Source: Vibrio tubiashii (GTDB lineage: Bacteria; Pseudomonadota; Gammaproteobacteria; Enterobacterales; Vibrionaceae). Taken from it: a DNA stretch of 64,000 bases. The notes beneath the pieces were generated by a model. The model searched no databases and had not been told where the DNA came from. It was given only the letters and a program-made list of their open reading frames with translations. Shown piece by piece: positions 8,670-16,986 of this stretch (position 1 is its first letter; each line of letters begins with the position of its first letter). Position numbers and translations under genes: made by a program. The stretch is from positions 1,364,001 through 1,428,000 of the forward strand of contig NZ_CP117029.1 in NCBI RefSeq assembly GCF_028551255.1. The letters are read 5' to 3'.

Positions 8670-9311
8670 ATGATTATCAATATCGAAGCCTTTTTAATCT
8701 CTATTACCATTCTTACACTGACTCCGGGATTAGATACTGCGTTGGTGATTCGTAACTCCTCGCGCGGTGGTTTTAGTGATGGCTTTTTAACAAGCTTAGG
8801 GATATGCCTTGGTCTGTTCGTCCACGCCACCTTTTCAGCCGTGGGTATCTCTGCGATTTTGGCGCAATCTGCTGAACTGTTTAACGCAGTGAAGATGGTT
8901 GGTGCAGCCTACTTAATATGGCTAGGAGTGATGACCTTGAAAGGCCTCTTAAATGGAGCGAGTTCAGGTTTAAATACAAACGCCGTGGTGGGCTCAACGC
9001 CTCTTGATGTAAAGCGATCATTACGTGAAGGCTTTCTCTCTAACGTGCTAAACCCTAAAACAGCGGTTTTCTACCTCGCGTTTTTGCCTCAGTTCATCAA
9101 CCCTGAAGGTTCAGCATTCTTACAATCTTGCTTAATGGCAGCGATTCATTTTGTTATTGCTATGGTTTGGCAGTGTGGTTTAGCTGGCGTGCTTTCGAAA
9201 GCGAAAAACTTGCTTGAAAGCCCACGATTTACCCGCTGGATGGAAGGTTCGACAGGGGCGGTTTTAGTCTTTCTTGGCATCAAGCTTTTGGTTGAAAAGC
9301 CTCAGGTATAG
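8670..9311 (+). CDS. LysE/RhtB-family amino-acid exporter
   Basis: A second LysE-type exporter of 213 residues with about six hydrophobic segments. Family marks are TLTPGLDTALVIRNSSRGG at the N-terminus and VLNPKTAVFYLAFLPQFINPEG in the middle. The start at ATG 8670 (MIINIEAF) is preferred because it follows an AGGA and gives the normal family length. The frame opens 26 codons earlier. Its last 10 bases overlap the 3' end of the convergent hydrolase gene. Substrate not predictable. Confidence 0.85.
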   Translation: MIINIEAFLISITILTLTPGLDTALVIRNSSRGGFSDGFLTSLGICLGLFVHATFSAVGISAILAQSAELFNAVKMVGAAYLIWLGVMTLKGLLNGASSGLNTNAVVGSTPLDVKRSLREGFLSNVLNPKTAVFYLAFLPQFINPEGSAFLQSCLMAAIHFVIAMVWQCGLAGVLSKAKNLLESPRFTRWMEGSTGAVLVFLGIKLLVEKPQV

Positions 9312-10063
9312 TCTGTGCTTAGCTCGATATTGGCAAACCAGTGTAAAAGATGATCACAGAGTGCGTGCGGTTTGGCTAACGGCAAGTCGTGCGCATCACA
9401 ATCAAAGCGTTTTATTTCTACCTTCCAACCCTTCGCGATAGCTTCTCCACATCGACTATCTACTAGTTTGTCTCGCTCACTGACAATGATTTGTGTTGGA
9501 ATTGCTGGTGGAGTACTTTGCCCTTTAAATCTTGCCGCAGCATACAATTGGCGAATCGCATTGCGTGCCGTGACAGGGTGATTTCGTGCAAGATTAAGGT
9601 GATGTTCGATCACTTCAGGGCGATGTAGGCTGATTGGGCTCGTCCATTCGATGATGGACTGTTGGAATGCATCACTGCCTTTTAAACTTGATGCGCCAAT
9701 ACTGAGTAGTGCCTGAAGATTTATTCGTTGCCAAAAAGGACTGTAGCGAGAAAAACTCGGATTAATCAGGGTTAAGCTTGCTACCTGACCCGGTAATAAA
9801 TGTGCCCAATGACTGGCGAGCATGGAGCCCATTGAAATCGCGACTAAGTGATAGCGTTCGCAGTCCTTAGGAAGTTGTGCAATCACGGGAGTAAGCATTT
9901 TCTCGATACTGCTTGGACTAGTCTGGTAGTAAAGCTCACCGTTGCCGGGGACATTAGGTGTGATGACCGTGCTCTCGGGAGAGGCTTGTTGAATAGCATT
10001 GACCGTGTCCTGCCAATGACCGCTTTCTCTTAATAATCCTCTGACTAAGACTATCGGTACCAT
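9302..10063 (-). CDS. Alpha/beta-hydrolase
   Basis: A 253-residue alpha/beta-hydrolase fold protein. An oxyanion-hole region (VLVRGLLRESGHW) is near residue 5. The nucleophile elbow reads AISMGSM, a G-x-S-x-G variant with Ala in the first position. An Asp lies in ERDKLVD, and the C-terminal catalytic His is probably in CDAHDLPLAKP. It resembles BioH/MenH-type small hydrolases, but the substrate is not evident. Its start lies 13 bases inside the upstream M14 peptidase gene, so the two form an operon. Confidence 0.8.
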   Translation of the reverse strand: MVPIVLVRGLLRESGHWQDTVNAIQQASPESTVITPNVPGNGELYYQTSPSSIEKMLTPVIAQLPKDCERYHLVAISMGSMLASHWAHLLPGQVASLTLINPSFSRYSPFWQRINLQALLSIGASSLKGSDAFQQSIIEWTSPISLHRPEVIEHHLNLARNHPVTARNAIRQLYAAARFKGQSTPPAIPTQIIVSERDKLVDSRCGEAIAKGWKVEIKRFDCDAHDLPLAKPHALCDHLLHWFANIELSTDYT

Positions 10064-11076
10064 AATTTGTTGGCCTTTTCCCTATACTTTTCTTCATCGC
10101 TTATCGACATATCTGCGAGTAAATTGTTGTCGAGCACCTGAATTAAATAGCTTAGCAGAGTACTGTGTCGCCGTTGTACCCGTTTGATTCTATGGGGTTT
10201 AGTTGGGTGAAACATTTGGCTAAATCGCAGCATCTGTATTGGGTTCTTTTTCACCCATAGCCATGAACCAAGTTCAAGAGTGAGCGGTAAAAAGTCGTGC
10301 TCTGATTTCGTTTGGTGTTGTATAAGCATCCAATCCCAAAAGTCGCCATGAGTTGTGTACTGGTGCCATTGCGGTTCAAACTGGTAAAGCTCATAGTGAG
10401 GGTAGCTTTTGCGAAACTGCCTATACAGCAAGTAGTATTGGGACAAATTACTTGGTGGTTGTTTACTGTGGGCATACGGAAACCAAAGTCTATCACGCGT
10501 GCCAAAGCCACTATGAAGATCGAGTAGAATCGAAGAGCTGGAATCCTTGGTGTGGCTGAGAATGTAATCTGACAATAATTGGAGTTCCCGCTCCATATCA
10601 TTAGGGTTACCGCGATACCACGGCAGTGCAGAGCTAAAATCTTGCCCTGCATAGAGCTGATGAATAGGGTTTGAACTTTTGATTGGCGCGTTTCTCATCA
10701 AATCGACACCATTATGGTTGGCTCGCTTTTTAAGAGCGACGCCCCACGGATTAACGACTGGAATCGCGACGATTCGAACTCGTTCCAACGTCTCTTTTAA
10801 CTGCCTGTCCCACTCTAGTCTGCGTAGTAAGCACTTTACAAACGCTAGAATGATCTGGCTACCAATTCGCTCGACACCATGAATTGCGCCTGTAAAGAAA
10901 AGGCAGGGAGACTGTTGAATGTTTGCTCCAATTTCCAAAGCGTATAATGGCAGAGACTTCCCTTGATGCGGGATCTTATCAAGGAGGTTTAAACGTACGT
11001 GCTTAGGATACTGCTCCGAAAGTTGTTCAATGTGTTGAATGTCGCGGGGTATATGTCCAATCATTTTGAAGCTCAA
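10051..11076 (-). CDS. M14-family zinc carboxypeptidase-like protein
   Basis: A 341-residue M14 (carboxypeptidase A superfamily) protein. The zinc ligands are seen as HGVE (H-x-x-E, near residue 65) and the His of LLDLHSGFG. The substrate-binding block RANHNGVDLMRN and the general base Glu in TLELGSW are also present. No signal peptide is evident, so it is probably cytoplasmic. The family covers murein-peptide amidases, deacylases and carboxypeptidases. The HGVE/NGVDLMRN pattern is like that of the DUF2817 branch. It heads a two-gene operon with the overlapping alpha/beta-hydrolase. Confidence 0.8.
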   Translation of the reverse strand: MSFKMIGHIPRDIQHIEQLSEQYPKHVRLNLLDKIPHQGKSLPLYALEIGANIQQSPCLFFTGAIHGVERIGSQIILAFVKCLLRRLEWDRQLKETLERVRIVAIPVVNPWGVALKKRANHNGVDLMRNAPIKSSNPIHQLYAGQDFSSALPWYRGNPNDMERELQLLSDYILSHTKDSSSSILLDLHSGFGTRDRLWFPYAHSKQPPSNLSQYYLLYRQFRKSYPHYELYQFEPQWHQYTTHGDFWDWMLIQHQTKSEHDFLPLTLELGSWLWVKKNPIQMLRFSQMFHPTKPHRIKRVQRRHSTLLSYLIQVLDNNLLADMSISDEEKYREKANKLWYR

Positions 11077-11151
11077 ACAGGGTTTGAGACAAGTTTAGAA
11101 CTGTAGGAGGTCGATTGGGTGAAGTATTTGTTTCAGTTAGATAAAACAAAA

Positions 11152-11177
11152 AATGCGAAGCGTTGCGGCTTCGCATT
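11152..11177 (-). terminator. Rho-independent terminator of the symporter gene
   Basis: A 10 bp GC-rich stem (AATGCGAAGC/GCTTCGCATT) with a 6-nt loop, followed on the minus strand by TTTTTGTTTT. It lies downstream of the AGCS symporter gene. Confidence 0.85.
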
Positions 11178-11209
11178 GGTTGTTTGGGCTTAATCAGAGT
11201 CTAATTAGT

Positions 11210-12580
11210 CTAAACTGTCACTCGATTATTTCGAACTGTTGAAACCTGCGCAAAGTAGAGCTTTGTTTCCTCAACCACAACATGGCGTAAAGCAATCAGA
11301 CCAATTAGGTTTGGAATTGCCATTAGACCATTCACGATATCGGCGATAATCCAGATCATATCTAGGTGTAAAAAGGCGCCAGAAGCAACTAAGCAAACGA
11401 ACACAAGTTTATATGGCCACACCGCCTTAGTGCCAAATAGGTAGACCACGCAGCGCTCGCCATAGTAGTTCCAACCTAAAATGGTGGTGAAGGCAAAGAA
11501 GATCAAACCAATTGAAACCAGCATTGGTCCAAATGTGTCGGCATTAAGGCCAACTGCAAAGGCATGAGTGGTCATGGCGGCACCTGCAAAGTCACTTTGC
11601 CAAGCACCAGTAAGAATCAGCGCAAGACCCGTCATCGTACAAATAATGATGGTGTCGAAGAAGGTGCCTGTCATTGAGATTAGGCCCTGTTTTACACATG
11701 AATCGGTTTTTGCTGCCGCTGCCGCCATTGGCGCACTACCTAGGCCAGATTCGTTAGAAAATACGCCGCGAGCAATACCTGACTGGATGGCTAGCATGAT
11801 GCTCGCGCCTAGGAATCCGCCAGTTGCTGCTGTGGAGGTGAAGGCAGAAACCAGGACAAGCTCTACCGCATCTAGTAGCTTATCTGCATTCATAATAATA
11901 ACGCTTAAACAGGCTAATACGTAGAACAGTGCCATGGTCGGTACGACTTTACCGGCGACTTTCGCGATAGATTTAATACCGCCCAGTGTTACAAAGGCAA
12001 CAAGCAGTGTCAGTACACTGGCAGAGATTTCACGAGAAACACCAAACGAGATCTCACTAGCGTCTAAGATCGCGTTGACCTGCGGGAAGGTACCGATGCC
12101 GAAGCAAGCCACACCTAATGCAAATACGGCAAACATCACTGCGAGAGCTTTAGAGCCTACACCATATTGCAGATAGTACATAGGGCCACCGATCATCTGG
12201 CCTTTGTCGTCGACTTTGCGGTATTTTACAGCAAGCAGACACTCAGCGTATTTGGTCGCCATACCGAATAGGGCTGCAAGCCACATCCAGAATAGAGCAC
12301 CTGGTCCACCAAGTTTGATTGCTGTCGCGACACCTACGATGTTACCTGTACCAATCGTTGCCGATAGGGCGGTGCACAACGCAGCGAAACTAGAGACGTC
12401 GCCTTGTTTTTTAGAATCATCTTTACTGAAGACCATTTTTAGCGCTGTCGGCAGGTGTCGAAACTGTAGTAAGCCCAAACGAAAAGTAAAGTAGACACCG
12501 GTACCAACCAATAAGATCAATAGTGGTGGACCCCAGACAAAGCTGTCGATTGTTTTAAGTAAAGATTGAAGGTTATCCAT
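11210..12580 (-). CDS. Alanine/glycine:cation (Na+) symporter, AGCS family
   Basis: A 456-residue inner-membrane Na+-coupled amino-acid symporter. AGCS signatures are seen as FAALCTALSATIGTGNIVGVATAI (residues about 64-87), GPGALFWMW, GGPMYYLQYG and the FSNESGLGSAPMAAAAA block near residue 270. About 10-11 membrane helices are expected. AGGGGA lies just before ATG 12580. The 5' leader carries a tandem glycine riboswitch (12691-12888), which strongly suggests that glycine, perhaps with alanine, is the transported substrate. The family often imports; the context suggests a role in controlling glycine level. A terminator follows at 11152-11177. Confidence 0.95.
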   Translation of the reverse strand: MDNLQSLLKTIDSFVWGPPLLILLVGTGVYFTFRLGLLQFRHLPTALKMVFSKDDSKKQGDVSSFAALCTALSATIGTGNIVGVATAIKLGGPGALFWMWLAALFGMATKYAECLLAVKYRKVDDKGQMIGGPMYYLQYGVGSKALAVMFAVFALGVACFGIGTFPQVNAILDASEISFGVSREISASVLTLLVAFVTLGGIKSIAKVAGKVVPTMALFYVLACLSVIIMNADKLLDAVELVLVSAFTSTAATGGFLGASIMLAIQSGIARGVFSNESGLGSAPMAAAAAKTDSCVKQGLISMTGTFFDTIIICTMTGLALILTGAWQSDFAGAAMTTHAFAVGLNADTFGPMLVSIGLIFFAFTTILGWNYYGERCVVYLFGTKAVWPYKLVFVCLVASGAFLHLDMIWIIADIVNGLMAIPNLIGLIALRHVVVEETKLYFAQVSTVRNNRVTV

Positions 12581-12690
12581 GATTTCCCCTTAAGTGATAA
12601 TGCTTATTTAAGGAGAAGAGTGAAAGTGCAGAGATCAATGATCCCGATTAGCTACAAGCAGAAAAGCGACATAGCTGAATTGTTCTTTCC

Positions 12691-12888
12691 ACTCCTCTGT
12701 CCTTTGTGCCTGAGAGTTTCACCTACGAATAGGCTTGCTCCTTCGGCGACCGATCTAACGGTTCTCTCCAGAGGCTCCTCCAACTACAGTCCCCGCCACC
12801 TAAGTGGCACCTGAAAGATTTACTTCTTCGGTAGGTTATTCTTGCCAAATGTTAATATTTGGTAAATAACCACTCTCCTGCAGTCTTC
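12691..12888 (-). promoter_or_regulatory. Tandem glycine riboswitch (two aptamers)
   Basis: Read on the minus strand, aptamer I occupies about 12779-12888 and aptamer II about 12694-12775. Aptamer I contains CTGCAGGAGAGTGG, ACCGAAGAAGTAAATC, TTTCAGGTG and GGGGACTGTAG. Aptamer II contains CTCTGGAGAGAACC, CGCCGAAGGAGCAA, ACTCTCAGGC and AAAGGACAGAGG. These are the conserved gcvT-motif elements, and the arrangement closely matches the well-known V. cholerae leader in front of the orthologous symporter. The two aptamers are joined by a short linker as in other tandem forms. About 110 bases separate it from the symporter ATG. Confidence 0.95.
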
Positions 12889-12895
12889 ATCGGAA

Positions 12896-12921
12896 CAATT
12901 GCTCGAATGATCGAGTAATTG
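12896..12921. repeat. Near-perfect inverted repeat just upstream of the riboswitch
   Basis: Two 11-base arms (CAATTGCTCGA and TCGAGTAATTG, one mismatch) around a 4-base ATGA centre. It lies 8 bases 5' of aptamer I on the minus strand. It could be an operator at the riboswitch promoter or a 5' hairpin of the leader. The rest of 12922-13202 is AT-rich and must hold the divergent promoters; I see no other clear site. Confidence 0.6.
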
Positions 12922-13202
12922 CTAGTCGATAGCACTGGTTGCCATCGATGTGTGAACTCTATCATTATTTTTTTGGATTTCAATAGCTGATTTACATCAA
13001 ATGAAAGGTTTTTATAGTGATGATTTATTGGTGTCTTATGGTAGTCATTGTGTCATAAAGACATTTTTATTAGTGAGTCAAAATAACATGTTTGTTGTTT
13101 GTGTGTCTTTGTAACTGTAAGATTTTAAATAAAATATGTTGTTGGCAAGATATGTGCAATGTGAAGGGCATAAAACAATAAAATGATCAAAGTGAGGTCG
13201 AT

Positions 13203-13445
13203 ATGTTTGCTCAACCAACCAAAGCTACTTTTAATAAACTTTTGAACTTTTCGAATGTTGCACTGCTATTAACCTTTATCGCGTTAATTGTCAGCGTACT
13301 TATCTCCTATCCATACGCTTATAAATTTACCTTAGCCGAACAAATCGCTGCACATATAAGCACGATTGTCATTGCTGCTTTGTTAAAATTAAGTTACGTA
13401 ACGCGCTGTTTGGCTCAATATAATCTTGGGATGGAAGTGCGGTAG
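13203..13445 (+). CDS. Small two-helix membrane protein
   Basis: An 80-residue protein that I do not recognise. Two hydrophobic segments are visible (residues about 18-38, VALLLTFIALIVSVLIS, and about 50-66, IAAHISTIVIAALLKLS), so it is probably an inner-membrane protein. An AGTGAGG ribosome-binding site precedes ATG 13203, and a terminator follows 8 bases after the stop. Both support a real single-gene unit. Confidence 0.7.
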   Translation: MFAQPTKATFNKLLNFSNVALLLTFIALIVSVLISYPYAYKFTLAEQIAAHISTIVIAALLKLSYVTRCLAQYNLGMEVR

Positions 13446-13452
13446 AGATACA

Positions 13453-13480
13453 AAAATAGCGCCGTAAATGGCGCTATTTT
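13453..13480. terminator. Bidirectional terminator
   Basis: An 11 bp stem AAAATAGCGCC/GGCGCTATTTT with A and T tails on both sides. It lies between the convergent small membrane gene (+) and the yggL-like gene (-), and can serve both. Confidence 0.9.
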
Positions 13481-13500
13481 GCGTAGACAGAGGGCGGAAA

Positions 13501-13839
13501 CTAGAAGTAGTTTGCGTCTACCAACTCGCTAGTTTCTACTGATTTAACCTCTTCACGAGCTTCTAGCCATGCAACAACCTGTGCTTTTTGCTCTTCAGTC
13601 ACATCGGCATAGCGAGCATTGCAGCATAAGAAGCCTTCAAACAGCTCTAGGCCGCCGCCACCAAAGCAAAGGCCTAAGCCATCAATGTAATCGATGAACT
13701 CATCGACAAACACATCATACTTATCGAAATCGGTGATTGTGGTTTCGCAGCTTAGTTCGAATCCAAGCATTGCAAATTCACCCAAGAATAGTTTCTTTTG
13801 GATGCGGCGTTTTTTGTTGTCCAACTTGTATGGTTTCAT
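13501..13839 (-). CDS. yggL: YggL-family (DUF469) protein
   Basis: A 112-residue YggL/DUF469 protein. It begins with a basic stretch (KKRRIQKKLFLGEF) followed by MLGFELSC. Further on are DFIDYIDGLGLCFGGGGLELFEGFLCC and the ending VVAWLEAREEVKSVETSELVDANYF, which parallel E. coli YggL block by block. The family is known to associate with the large ribosomal subunit. It is monocistronic. Confidence 0.85.
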   Translation of the reverse strand: MKPYKLDNKKRRIQKKLFLGEFAMLGFELSCETTITDFDKYDVFVDEFIDYIDGLGLCFGGGGLELFEGFLCCNARYADVTEEQKAQVVAWLEAREEVKSVETSELVDANYF

Positions 13840-14080
13840 CGTTTTTTCTCACTATTTTTCGTTAGCTCTTTATACCTTAGTTCGACCAGAGCACCAAACA
13901 AAATGCTGTGTTCGGCGCTAAAATGCTCGTAATTTACTCTTAGATTTGCACTTTGATAACAAAGTAACCATTTGAATCAATTAAATTTAAATTCTTAGCC
14001 AGTAAAACTACGCGTTTCTGACTATTTGAGCGTAAAAATGGTATAAAGTAATGAATAGAAAGTCTGCCTAAGGAGAGGTT

Positions 14081-14239
14081 ATGACAAGGTTACTTGCAAT
14101 TGCATTTTTAGTGGCTTTAGCGTTTGTTTTGATTCGTTATCGGACAAGCGAAAAGCTGCAGAAATACGTGGTTGTTACTTTGGTTTCTGGCTTTTTACTG
14201 TACACAACTACACTCATGATTACAGAGCTGATGCGTTAA
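14081..14239 (+). CDS. 52-residue membrane miniprotein
   Basis: A short ORF from ATG 14081 to TAA 14237-14239 with an excellent AAGGAGAGG ribosome-binding site. It encodes two hydrophobic segments, LLAIAFLVALAFVLI (residues about 4-18) and VVVTLVSGFLLYTTTLMI (about 29-46). A basic loop, RYRTSEKLQK, lies between them. Its stop is 17 bases before the GTG of the coiled-coil protein, so the two are probably one operon. It is easily missed by automatic calling because of its length. Function unknown. Confidence 0.75.
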   Translation: MTRLLAIAFLVALAFVLIRYRTSEKLQKYVVVTLVSGFLLYTTTLMITELMR

Positions 14240-14256
14240 CCCTCAGGAGCATATAA

Positions 14257-14991
14257 GTGAACGAACATACTGATAACCAAGAGAACGAAGACGTTGTCGT
14301 TATTGAAGAACGAGACAAGCGAACGCATCTCTACATTATCATCGCGGGTGTTTTAGGTTTGGCATTAGGTGGCTTAGTTGGCTCGACATTGACTGCAAAA
14401 AAGTGGGAATCGACTTATCAGACTCTGGAGCAGCAATACCAAACCTTGGCTGACGATAAGCAGAAAATGGTCGTTCAGGTTGAAGAGAAAGTAGCTAAGG
14501 TCGACGATGAAGTGGAACTCAAGCTACAAAAAGCGATTGAACAACAACAAGCTGAGCACCAAGAAACGATCGGTAAACTAGAACAGCAAGTCAACGAGCT
14601 AGAAAAAGTCAACATGTCGCTTGAGGAGCAGATCGCAGCGCAAAAAGATCAGCTGCAGACCGCAAACTCACAAAACAACAAGCTAAATCGACAAGCTGAT
14701 ATGCAAGCGACTATGTTTGAGCGTTCTCGTGAATTGTTTCAACAAGAGCTAAGAGTAAAAATGGAGCTAGAGTCTCTAGAGAAAGAGAGGGAAGAACTCC
14801 AACCTAAGATCTCAGAGCTTAAGAAAGCATGTGATATCTATTTAGAAGGGACGTCTTGGGATGCGAAATCAGACTCGTGTGATAAACAAGATGAGGCCCA
14901 ATCTCGATTGAGCCAAGTAGAGCAGATGATTCGGGTTCATCAAATGGATCTAAAGCAGATGAAAGCCCTATCTGAAGAGCTCGGCCTGTAG
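14257..14991 (+). CDS. Membrane-anchored coiled-coil protein
   Basis: A 244-residue protein starting at GTG 14257, with AGGAG at 14245-14249. An acidic N-terminal tail (residues 1-25) is followed by one membrane helix (YIIIAGVLGLALGGLVGS, about 26-43). A long, Gln- and Glu-rich coiled coil fills most of the rest (about 50-190). Near residue 195 is a short segment with two Cys (KKACDIYLEGTSWDAKSDSC), and a helix closes the protein. The acidic N-terminus suggests topology should be tested; the Cys pair could form a disulfide if it is periplasmic. Possible roles are envelope scaffolding or a secretion accessory, but I do not recognise the family. Confidence 0.7.
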   Translation: MNEHTDNQENEDVVVIEERDKRTHLYIIIAGVLGLALGGLVGSTLTAKKWESTYQTLEQQYQTLADDKQKMVVQVEEKVAKVDDEVELKLQKAIEQQQAEHQETIGKLEQQVNELEKVNMSLEEQIAAQKDQLQTANSQNNKLNRQADMQATMFERSRELFQQELRVKMELESLEKEREELQPKISELKKACDIYLEGTSWDAKSDSCDKQDEAQSRLSQVEQMIRVHQMDLKQMKALSEELGL

Positions 14992-15013
14992 AACCCGTTC
15001 TGTTTGAATGAAA

Positions 15014-15040
15014 CAACGCCTCATTTTTGAGGCGTTTTTG
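15014..15040 (+). terminator. Rho-independent terminator
   Basis: An AACGCCTCA/TGAGGCGTT stem with a 4-base T loop, followed by TTTTG. It ends the 14081-14991 operon. Confidence 0.85.
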
Positions 15041-15132
15041 CTATTTTCGCAATTGTAAATCTATTTGAGTCCGTCGTAGATGCCAAATATGCGCTACTGT
15101 TTATTAGAAGAAACAAGTAAGCAAGGCATCAA

Positions 15133-16926
15133 ATGCAGCAGCTATTTAAGGTAAACGAAGCCGTACAGGTTATCGCTTATATCGCCTACATCGTTGCAGT
15201 AGGGGTCATGTCCCACTCATTTTTGCTGCAACCGCACCCTTGGGAATATGCATACTACCTATTCCCTGTTTTGCTGTTGCTAGCTTTGTACTGCACCAAT
15301 CGATCTCTCAAGCATGTCTTCGCCTTCTCAGCCACCGCTTTATTCTTGATTGGTGGATTGATTCAACCTTTCCCATTTGAGCTAGTTAAAGCGTGTCTAT
15401 TCTTCTTGCCGCTTTGTTATATTGTGCTTTTCCCAGGAACCCTGTGGCCAATTGCGGTATGTGCTGCGCTGATTAATGGCTACTTATACCAGTTAACCAT
15501 TTCAGATTTTCAGACGTTTATTGATACCTCAATTGAGATGACCTCAGTGACGGTGTTTGCCACGTTAATGACTTACTTGTTTGTCAAAACTCAGCAGCAA
15601 GCAGAAACATTCAAAACGGAAAGTCAGACCGACTACTTAACGAAATTGCCCAATGCCAATGCCTATAAAGAGGATATCGAAAAGATAACCGAGCAGAATG
15701 CCAAGCACTTTGGGATGGTGCACATTGGTCTGGAAGGGTTTAAAAACGTTAACGACCGCTTAGGCTATCGCTATGGTGATGAGTTACTCATCGCCTTTTC
15801 TAAGCATATTACCGATATTGTGGGAGAGGTCGGCAAAGTGTATCGATTTGGCGGAGATGAATTTATTGTTGTTGTCGAGAACAAGGATCTTCAACCTAAA
15901 CTTGAACAACTCGTCGATGAATTAAATCGCCATCAAAGAGCGATGTTTGATGTAGATAATACGTCTCATCGACTCTCGTATTGTATTGGAGTTGCCTATG
16001 CTGCGGATGCGGTCGGCAGCCCAGAAGTGTGGGAGAAAAATGCTGACTTCGCCCTGTATAAGGCTCGCTCAGTCGGCGGTGGGGCAGTGTGTTGGTTTGA
16101 TGATGAGTTACTTGGTGAAACCATACGGCAGCATCAAATCGAAACAGAGATACGCTCTGCTCTGTCTAGTCACCAGTTTGTACTTATGTTTCAACCTAAG
16201 GTAGATGTAGAGTCGGTTAAGATAGTTGGCGCGGAAGCCTTATTGCGCTGGAACCACCCGCAACTTGGGCCAATATCTCCGGCGGAGTTTATTCCAATTG
16301 CTGAAAAAACGACCCAGATTGTGCCTATAGGTCATTGGATCATTCATGAAGCGTGTCGCCAAGCGAAACAGTATTATGATCAGCATCTACCGGTTTGTAT
16401 TGCGGTCAATGTTTCAACCGTCCAGTTCGCTCATGCGGATCTGTTTGAAGTGGTGTGTAAAGCGCTCAAAGAGACACAACTTCCGTCGCATCTATTACAG
16501 CTAGAAATTACCGAATCTACCTTGATGAGCGATCCGGAGAACATTACCGATATATGTCGTCAGTTAAGAGCGATTGGCGTCTCTATCGCGATAGATGACT
16601 TTGGTGTTGAGTACTCAAGTCTCAAGTATTTAAAGCAACTGCCTATTGATATTATCAAGATTGATAAATGTTTTATTGATGAGTGTGCTATCAATCACTC
16701 TGATCGGGTACTTGTTCGCACCATCATTCAAATGGGGCACAGTTTGGGGATCAAACTTGTCGCTGAAGGGGTTGAGTTTCAAGAGCAGCTGGATGTTCTT
16801 GTTCAAGAAGGCTGCGATCAGTATCAGGGCTATCTGTTTTCACAGCCCCTTAACCATGATGAGTTTGCCTCGATGATGACTCAGGAGATGCGCGAGGAGA
16901 GAGTGGTCAAGCTGACGAAAGAGTAG
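15133..16926 (+). CDS. Membrane GGDEF-EAL protein
   Basis: A 597-residue c-di-GMP enzyme. The N-terminus has about five membrane helices (residues about 12-155), then GGDEF and EAL domains. The GGDEF signature is intact (residues 240-244, RFGGDEF), but no R-x-x-D inhibitory site is seen in front of it. The EAL signature is intact (368-370, EALLRWNHP), as are LEITEST, IDDFG, KIDKCFI and AEGVE. One change stands out: the loop-6 segment usually written DFGTGYSSL reads DFGVEYSSL. I infer that phosphodiesterase activity is likely and that the cyclase half may be active or regulatory. It is monocistronic, with a terminator downstream. Confidence 0.9.
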   Translation: MQQLFKVNEAVQVIAYIAYIVAVGVMSHSFLLQPHPWEYAYYLFPVLLLLALYCTNRSLKHVFAFSATALFLIGGLIQPFPFELVKACLFFLPLCYIVLFPGTLWPIAVCAALINGYLYQLTISDFQTFIDTSIEMTSVTVFATLMTYLFVKTQQQAETFKTESQTDYLTKLPNANAYKEDIEKITEQNAKHFGMVHIGLEGFKNVNDRLGYRYGDELLIAFSKHITDIVGEVGKVYRFGGDEFIVVVENKDLQPKLEQLVDELNRHQRAMFDVDNTSHRLSYCIGVAYAADAVGSPEVWEKNADFALYKARSVGGGAVCWFDDELLGETIRQHQIETEIRSALSSHQFVLMFQPKVDVESVKIVGAEALLRWNHPQLGPISPAEFIPIAEKTTQIVPIGHWIIHEACRQAKQYYDQHLPVCIAVNVSTVQFAHADLFEVVCKALKETQLPSHLLQLEITESTLMSDPENITDICRQLRAIGVSIAIDDFGVEYSSLKYLKQLPIDIIKIDKCFIDECAINHSDRVLVRTIIQMGHSLGIKLVAEGVEFQEQLDVLVQEGCDQYQGYLFSQPLNHDEFASMMTQEMREERVVKLTKE

Positions 16927-16946
16927 TGTCTAATGCACAATAATAG

Positions 16947-16970
16947 AAAAGCCGCACTCAGCGGCTTTTG
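16947..16970. terminator. Bidirectional terminator
   Basis: An AAAAGCCGC/GCGGCTTTT stem with a short loop, between the convergent GGDEF-EAL and M20 peptidase genes. Confidence 0.85.
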
Positions 16971-16986
16971 TCGTTAACAGATTCGA

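Noticed and set aside
10251..10652. 133-codon minus-strand ORF inside the M14 gene, and many similar long alternative-frame ORFs elsewhere (for example 28146-28448, 11568-11924, 47726-48031)
   Set aside because: They lie entirely within well-supported genes in other frames, lack ribosome-binding sites and have no recognisable domains.
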